A stretch of DNA of 64,000 nt from Terrimicrobium sacchariphilum (GTDB taxonomy: Bacteria > Verrucomicrobiota > Verrucomicrobiia > Chthoniobacterales > Terrimicrobiaceae), in contig NZ_BDCO01000002.1 in assembly GCF_001613545.1 (NCBI RefSeq), positions 744,001 to 808,000 on the forward strand. Direction: 5' to 3'. A model generated the notes under the pieces. It was not told the DNA's origin and did not search any database. It saw nothing but the letters and a program-made list of their open reading frames with translations. Of this stretch, positions 59,957 through 64,000 are shown in pieces (positions within the stretch are counted from its first letter, which is position 1; every line of letters begins with the position of its first letter). A program made the translations under genes and the position numbers.

Positions 59957-61888
59957 GTGACGACGCTAGACTGGTGCATCCTGATCGCGCCGCTGACGCT
60001 GGTTTTTGCCATGGCGATTTACTCGCGCCGCTACCTGCGGAGCGTGGCGGACTTTATGTCCGCCGGGCGTGTGGCAGGCCCGTACCTGCTGGCGGTGGCG
60101 AGGGGCGAGATGCAGGCGGGCGCGGTGGTGTTTGTCGCATCGTTCGAACTCATCGCACGATCCGGCTTCACCCTGAACTGGTGGGGGCTGATCGGCATCC
60201 CGGTGAGCCTCCTTGTCGCGCTTTCAGGATTCGTCGTCTACCGCTTCCGCCAGACCCGGGCGCTCACGCTCTCACAGTTCTTTGAGCAACGCTACAGCCG
60301 CAGGCTGCGGGTCTTTACCGGCATGCTCGGGTTCGTCGCGGGCATCGTGAATTTCGGCATCATTCCCGCCGTGGGTGCGCGGGCCATGGTGTATTTCCTT
60401 GGCCTTCCCGCGACGATCCAGGTGGCGGGCTGGTCCTTTGACACCTACATCGCGCTGATGGCGATCTTCCTCGGAGGCGCCTTGTTCATGGTGCTGTGCG
60501 GCGGGCTGATTTCCATGATGGTGACGGATTGTCTCGAGGGCATTCTCTCGCAGGTCTTCTACCTCGTCATCATCGCCGCCCTGCTGATGCTTTTCCGCTG
60601 GAGCGAGATCAACGAAGTGCTTGCCGCCCAGCCACCGGGGCAATCGCTGCTCAATCCCTTTGACTCCTCGGGAATCAAGGATTTCAACCTCTGGTATATC
60701 CTCATGGGATTGTTCGTCACGGTCTATGGCACGATGGCCTGGCAGAATGCCCAGGGGTACAACTCCGCTGCGATCTCGCCTCACGCCTCGGTGATGGGCG
60801 GCATCCTCGGGCGCTGGCGGGAGGCGGGGAAGGCCGCCGTCGTCACGCTGCTCGCGGTCTGCGCCATGACCTTTCTCAAGCATCCCGACTTCGCCGCGCA
60901 GGCCCAGCCCGTGCTGGACGAGGTGGCGCGTATCGGCAACCCCCAGATCGAGCAGCAGATGCTTATTCCCTGCGCGCTGTCGCACTTCCTGCCGGCGGGA
61001 ATCCTCGGCCTGCTCTGTGCGATCCTGCTCATGGGCATCATCGGCGGCGACTCGAGTCATATCCATTCCTGGGGCGGTATCTTCATCCAGGATGTCGTCA
61101 TGCCGCTGCGCAGGGAACCGCTCTCGCCGGAGCGCCATATCCTGTGGCTGCGGCTCTCGATGGTGGGCGTGGCGGGGTTTGCTTTTCTCTTTGGCATCTT
61201 CTTCCGGCAAACCGAGTATATCTTTCTGTGGTGGGCGGTGACCATGGCCATCTACGTCGGCGGTGCGGGCGCGGTCATCATCGGTGGGCTGTACTGGAAA
61301 AAAGGCACGACCGCCGGGGCGTGGGCGGCGCTGCTTATCGGCTCGTCGCTCTCGGTTGGCGGCATCCTCGCGCGGCAGGTCTGGGGTGATGCCTTCCCGA
61401 TCAATGTCCAGCAGGCTTCCTTCTTCGCCACGTTGCTCGCGCTGGTTGCCTACGTGGTCGTTTCGATGCTCACCTGCCGCGAGGATTTCAACATGGACCG
61501 CCTGCTGCATCGCGGCGCGTACGCCGAGAATGATCCCGCGCTGAAACCCCTCGCCCCCATGCCCTCGGCGTGGAGCCGCATGGTCGGGGTGACGTCGGAC
61601 TTTTCCCGCTCGGACAAGTGGATCGCGGGTTCCTACCTGGGGTGGAGCCTGCTCTGGTTCGTCGTTTTCCTCACCGGGTGCGCGTGGAATCTCCTCGCGC
61701 CCTGGCCGGTGGAGGTGTGGTCAGCCTACTGGCACGTGGTGGGAATCGGCGTGCCGGTCTTCATGGCGCTGGTCATGGCGGTGTGGTTCACCTGGGGTGG
61801 CCTGCGCGACATGGGCCGACTGTTTCGCAAGCTCTCCGCCGAGCGCGTCGATCCGGCGGATGACGGATCCGTACCGGGCGGGCATTGA
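59957..61888 (+). CDS. Sodium:solute symporter (SSS family)
   Basis: 643 residues, starting at the GTG at 59957. Multiple hydrophobic helices from residue 5 on. RSVADFMSAGRVAGPYLLAV and GEMQAGAVVFVASFELIARS in the first helices, LSQFFEQRYSRRLRVFTGML and the conserved GGDSSHIHSWGGIFIQDVVM region are SSS-type features; relatives import sugars, proline or nucleosides with Na+. At 643 residues it is longer than the typical 500-550, with an extra C-terminal pair of helices. It probably brings in the alpha-glucoside for GH4 and GH13. Confidence 0.9.
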   Translation: MTTLDWCILIAPLTLVFAMAIYSRRYLRSVADFMSAGRVAGPYLLAVARGEMQAGAVVFVASFELIARSGFTLNWWGLIGIPVSLLVALSGFVVYRFRQTRALTLSQFFEQRYSRRLRVFTGMLGFVAGIVNFGIIPAVGARAMVYFLGLPATIQVAGWSFDTYIALMAIFLGGALFMVLCGGLISMMVTDCLEGILSQVFYLVIIAALLMLFRWSEINEVLAAQPPGQSLLNPFDSSGIKDFNLWYILMGLFVTVYGTMAWQNAQGYNSAAISPHASVMGGILGRWREAGKAAVVTLLAVCAMTFLKHPDFAAQAQPVLDEVARIGNPQIEQQMLIPCALSHFLPAGILGLLCAILLMGIIGGDSSHIHSWGGIFIQDVVMPLRREPLSPERHILWLRLSMVGVAGFAFLFGIFFRQTEYIFLWWAVTMAIYVGGAGAVIIGGLYWKKGTTAGAWAALLIGSSLSVGGILARQVWGDAFPINVQQASFFATLLALVAYVVVSMLTCREDFNMDRLLHRGAYAENDPALKPLAPMPSAWSRMVGVTSDFSRSDKWIAGSYLGWSLLWFVVFLTGCAWNLLAPWPVEVWSAYWHVVGIGVPVFMALVMAVWFTWGGLRDMGRLFRKLSAERVDPADDGSVPGGH

Positions 61889-61904
61889 CGGAAGCGCGCC
61901 CGCT

Positions 61905-62690
61905 TTATTTCTTGCCCAGGTCCTTCTGGCGGATTGCTTCCAACTGATCCAGCGAGAGCACCCCGGAGGAATCATTCTCCGAGGTAAAGAGGCGGAAGTT
62001 ATCCATCCAGCCCTTGAATGGGCGCTCGAAATTGCCCGAGTTGAGCAGCATGAGCGGGGCTTTGACATCGGCGAGAACCCCGGCAGGGACGTTCTTGCTG
62101 CCCGCCTCGGTGACGGCCTCGGTCGGGCTGCCAATGTAGTAGACGACCGTCTGCGTGCCGCCATCATAGGATACCGCAAAGAAAATCCAGGAGCCGGCGG
62201 CGGCATAGGCGTCCTTCTCGGACGGGACGGAGTTGCTGTTGATGATGGTGGCCAGCGTGCCATCGCTCGCGTCGCCAAAGACGAAAAACCCGCCTGCAGG
62301 CGACACCATCTCGACCAGGCGCGCTCCATCGGCCACCGGGCGGTCGCCCTCCGCCTTGATCCAGCCTGTGACGGTGAAGGAATGGGCGGACAGCTGGGCG
62401 GTTTTCACCGAAGCCAGCCCGCCCACGCCATCCTTGCCCATGGCCGTGGCCGTGGAGTTATCCAGCGCCAGGTCCGTCGGCGCTCCCGTGAGACCCGATC
62501 CGGCGGGCCCATGCAGATCCGCCTCCTGGCGATCCGCGGAGCGGAAAACGAGACTGGCAGGATCGGACCCTTTGTTGGCCTCGACCTTGCCGGGCGTGTT
62601 GAAGTCGAAAAAGAAGAGCGGCTGCGGGGCTTCCGCGCAGAGGGTGAGGGGAAGGGCCAGGGAAATCGCTGCAGGGAGGAGGGTTTTCAT
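61905..62690 (-). CDS. Small secreted LamG-like protein
   Basis: 261 residues; MKTLLPAAISLALPLTLCAE is a signal peptide. The body has the LamG/concanavalin pattern (SFTVTGWIKAEGDRP, GSWIFFAVSYDGGTQTVVYY, FKGWMDNFRLFTSEND). Convergent with the symporter gene (16-nt gap). It has its own motif B site, so it belongs to the locus 3 regulon and may hold glycan at the cell surface. Confidence 0.8.
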   Translation of the reverse strand: MKTLLPAAISLALPLTLCAEAPQPLFFFDFNTPGKVEANKGSDPASLVFRSADRQEADLHGPAGSGLTGAPTDLALDNSTATAMGKDGVGGLASVKTAQLSAHSFTVTGWIKAEGDRPVADGARLVEMVSPAGGFFVFGDASDGTLATIINSNSVPSEKDAYAAAGSWIFFAVSYDGGTQTVVYYIGSPTEAVTEAGSKNVPAGVLADVKAPLMLLNSGNFERPFKGWMDNFRLFTSENDSSGVLSLDQLEAIRQKDLGKK

Positions 62691-62692
62691 AA

Positions 62693-62744
62693 AATCACAT
62701 CCGGATTTGATTTACTCCATACGACGTTGTCCGGAGAGGGTCAA
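62693..62744 (-). promoter_or_regulatory. Promoter and motif B operator 3 of the LamG-like gene
   Basis: Read leftward: TTGACC (62744-62739), 17-nt spacer, TATGGA (62721-62716), then the operator at 62712-62693 with one arm mismatch (TCAAATCC against TCACATCC). The operator ends 2 nt before the ATG at 62690. Bound repressor would block the initial transcribed region, and the leader would be only about 19 nt and consist mostly of operator sequence. Confidence 0.6.
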
Positions 62745-62761
62745 ATGAAATTGGGCCGGGG

Positions 62762-63811
62762 CTAGCGGTGGCCGGGGCGCCCGGTGGATTTGCGGATTCT
62801 GAGGATGGGGTCGATGGTGACGATCTCCTTGGTGGCAGGGGCGGCGATCGTCTTGAGCAGGATCTCGACGGCGCGGCGCATGCTCACGCGGGGGCTTTGG
62901 TTGATCGAGGTGATGGAGGGGACGACGTACTGGCCCACGTCGAGATCGTCGAAGCCGGTGAGCGAGAAGTCGCCCGGGATCTGGAACTTGCAGTCCACGA
63001 GATGCCGTGCCGCGCCGATGCCCACCAGGTCGTTCACCGCCATCAGAGCCGTCGGTGGCTTCTTCGAGGAAAGCACGATCTCCGCGAGCTGGATGCCGTC
63101 GGCGTAGGATTCGAGGCCGGGCGCGGGGAGTTCAAAAGAGCGCAGGCATTTCGCCGGGTCGAGGCCGTGATCCTCGAGGGCGCTCACGAGGCCGTTCCAG
63201 CGCCAGGGGTTGGAGGCAGAGAAGCCCAGCGCGCCAAAGGTGCGATGGCCGAGCGTGTACAGGTGATCGACCAGGAGGTGCATGGCCTGCTTGCGGTCAA
63301 AGTACACCGACGGGCCGATCTCCGGCTCGACCGGATCGACGTGCACGGCAGGCAGACCGCCGAGCCACCGGTCGATTTCGTCGCGCTGCGAATACGACTG
63401 GATCAGGATCACGCCGTCGACCCGCATGCGGCGGAAGTCGCTCAGGATGGTCTTTTCGGCCTCCGGGTTTTGCGTGCTGATCGCGAGGACGCCCCGGTAG
63501 CTCTTCTCATGCAGGAACTCGTCGAGCGAGGCGATCTTGTCCACCACGAGAGGGCTGCGCGGATGCCCGAAGCAGATGCCGATGAGTCCGGTCGACTTGC
63601 CGTTCAGCCCACGCGCCAGTGGATTGGGCTGGAAGCCCAGCTCCTGCATCGCCGCCAGCACGCGCTCCCGCGTGGCCTGCTTGACCTCGGGGTGTCCGTT
63701 GATGGCTCGCGACACGGTCCACTCGGAGAGACCGAGGTACTTGGCGAGATCGAGAGTCGATCGGACCTTTCGATTCTCATCCGTTTTTGGTTTGGCGCTC
63801 TTTTTCGACAT
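62762..63811 (-). CDS. LacI-family repressor, probable regulator of the motif B regulon
   Basis: 349 residues from the ATG at 63811, preceded by GGGAGAGG at a good distance; the longer upstream frame has no support. The helix-turn-helix STLDLAKYLGLSEWTVSRAI is followed by a canonical hinge (GFQPNPLARGLNGKS, with the Leu that inserts at a central CpG) and a sugar-binding domain (STGLIGICFGHPRSPLVVDK, PTALMAVNDLVGIGAARHLV, SLTGFDDLDVGQYV). Motif B has a central CG and occurs beside this gene on both sides, so this is its best candidate ligand. Autoregulation through the site at 63899 is plausible. Confidence 0.9.
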   Translation of the reverse strand: MSKKSAKPKTDENRKVRSTLDLAKYLGLSEWTVSRAINGHPEVKQATRERVLAAMQELGFQPNPLARGLNGKSTGLIGICFGHPRSPLVVDKIASLDEFLHEKSYRGVLAISTQNPEAEKTILSDFRRMRVDGVILIQSYSQRDEIDRWLGGLPAVHVDPVEPEIGPSVYFDRKQAMHLLVDHLYTLGHRTFGALGFSASNPWRWNGLVSALEDHGLDPAKCLRSFELPAPGLESYADGIQLAEIVLSSKKPPTALMAVNDLVGIGAARHLVDCKFQIPGDFSLTGFDDLDVGQYVVPSITSINQSPRVSMRRAVEILLKTIAAPATKEIVTIDPILRIRKSTGRPGHR

Positions 63812-63893
63812 AACTGCCTCTCCCAGAGCTAGCGCCGAGTGACCGGAATCGCAAGGAGCAAAGTCGCTCGCCGGGAATCTCTCCCATGGCATG

Positions 63894-63922
63894 TTGACAA
63901 TCACATCCGGATGTGATTTATT
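63894..63922 (+). promoter_or_regulatory. Motif B operator 4 filling the spacer of a rightward promoter
   Basis: TTGACA (63894-63899), 17-nt spacer, TTTATT (63917-63922). The perfect 20-bp palindrome 63899-63918 occupies the whole spacer. It drives the gene starting near 63985 and is close enough to affect the divergent repressor gene too. Confidence 0.8.
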
Positions 63923-63984
63923 GCCGCGCATGCTGCCTCTCGCTCCGTGTGCGGAGGTGGTCTTTCCCAATCCTCCCGCCCGCC

Positions 63985-64000
63985 ATGAAATCACCCCTCA
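63985..64000 (+). CDS. Start of a further gene (partial, five codons visible)
   Basis: ATGAAATCACCCCTC at 63985 lies 66 nt after operator 4 and would encode MKSPL. An alternative open frame starts at the ATG at 63930. Too little is visible to say what it is. By analogy with loci 1 and 2 a secreted or surface protein would not surprise. Confidence 0.3.

Noticed and set aside
1-64000. tRNA or rRNA genes, CRISPR arrays, insertion sequences, phage genes
   Set aside because: Reading both strands I found no cloverleaf, regularly spaced repeats, transposase motifs or phage structural genes.

Overview
The window is GC-rich, densely packed carbohydrate-utilisation DNA. It most likely comes from a Verrucomicrobiota bacterium (Spartobacteria, Terrimicrobium or Opitutus relatives are my best guess). 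The reasons are a four-gene Verru_Chthon cassette (pilin-like proteins B, C, A, D), a second such cassette entering at the left edge, two PEP-CTERM proteins with autotransporter-type beta-strand repeats, and several sugar-responsive regulators. I see no rRNA, tRNA, CRISPR array, insertion sequence or phage gene.

Three loci can be separated by operator type. Locus 1 (1-28393) holds a Verru_Chthon B gene (edge), GH74-like and GH32 enzymes, a LacI-family regulator, an esterase-MFS-GH9-deacetylase operon, a PEP-CTERM repeat protein, three sialate O-acetylesterase-like genes, a CE2-like esterase, a GH20-like enzyme, a nucleoside-hydrolase-like gene and two small secreted beta proteins. It suggests attack on acetylated plant beta-glucan/hemicellulose. 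Seven copies of a 14-bp dyad (CGCAT-CAAT-ATGCG, motif A) lie in front of its transcription units, all in the same orientation relative to the gene. The locus ends in a remnant of a sugar-transporter-like gene.

Locus 2 (28476-49761) is a long leftward series with very short gaps and ATGA overlaps: prepilin-like protein, PEP-CTERM protein, secreted beta protein, GH39/GH5-like enzyme with a CBM9-like tail, GHL10-like enzyme, GH2 beta-mannosidase, GH99-like protein, GPH transporter, an unrecognised 798-residue protein, an arabinose/fucose-isomerase-like enzyme, an esterase and an (alpha/alpha)6 glycosidase. A GntR/LacI hybrid regulator heads it. Its own promoter has the presumed operator in the spacer and predicts a leaderless mRNA. 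An ADP-ribosylglycohydrolase gene is divergent.

Locus 3 (49762-64000) contains the complete Verru_Chthon B-C-A-D cassette, then GH4, GH13, esterase and Na+/solute symporter genes, a secreted LamG-like protein, a LacI regulator and the start of another gene. Four copies of the palindrome with arms ATCACATCC/GGATGTGAT (motif B) mark its transcription units. At three of them it fills the spacer of a promoter. The locus looks like alpha-glucoside uptake and cleavage.

The most interesting overall pattern is that each locus carries its own pilin-like and/or cell-surface repeat proteins. In loci 1 and 3 the Verru_Chthon cassette sits under the same operator as the sugar enzymes, which suggests substrate-specific surface machinery. 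All functions are inferred by reading the sequence; no database search was possible.
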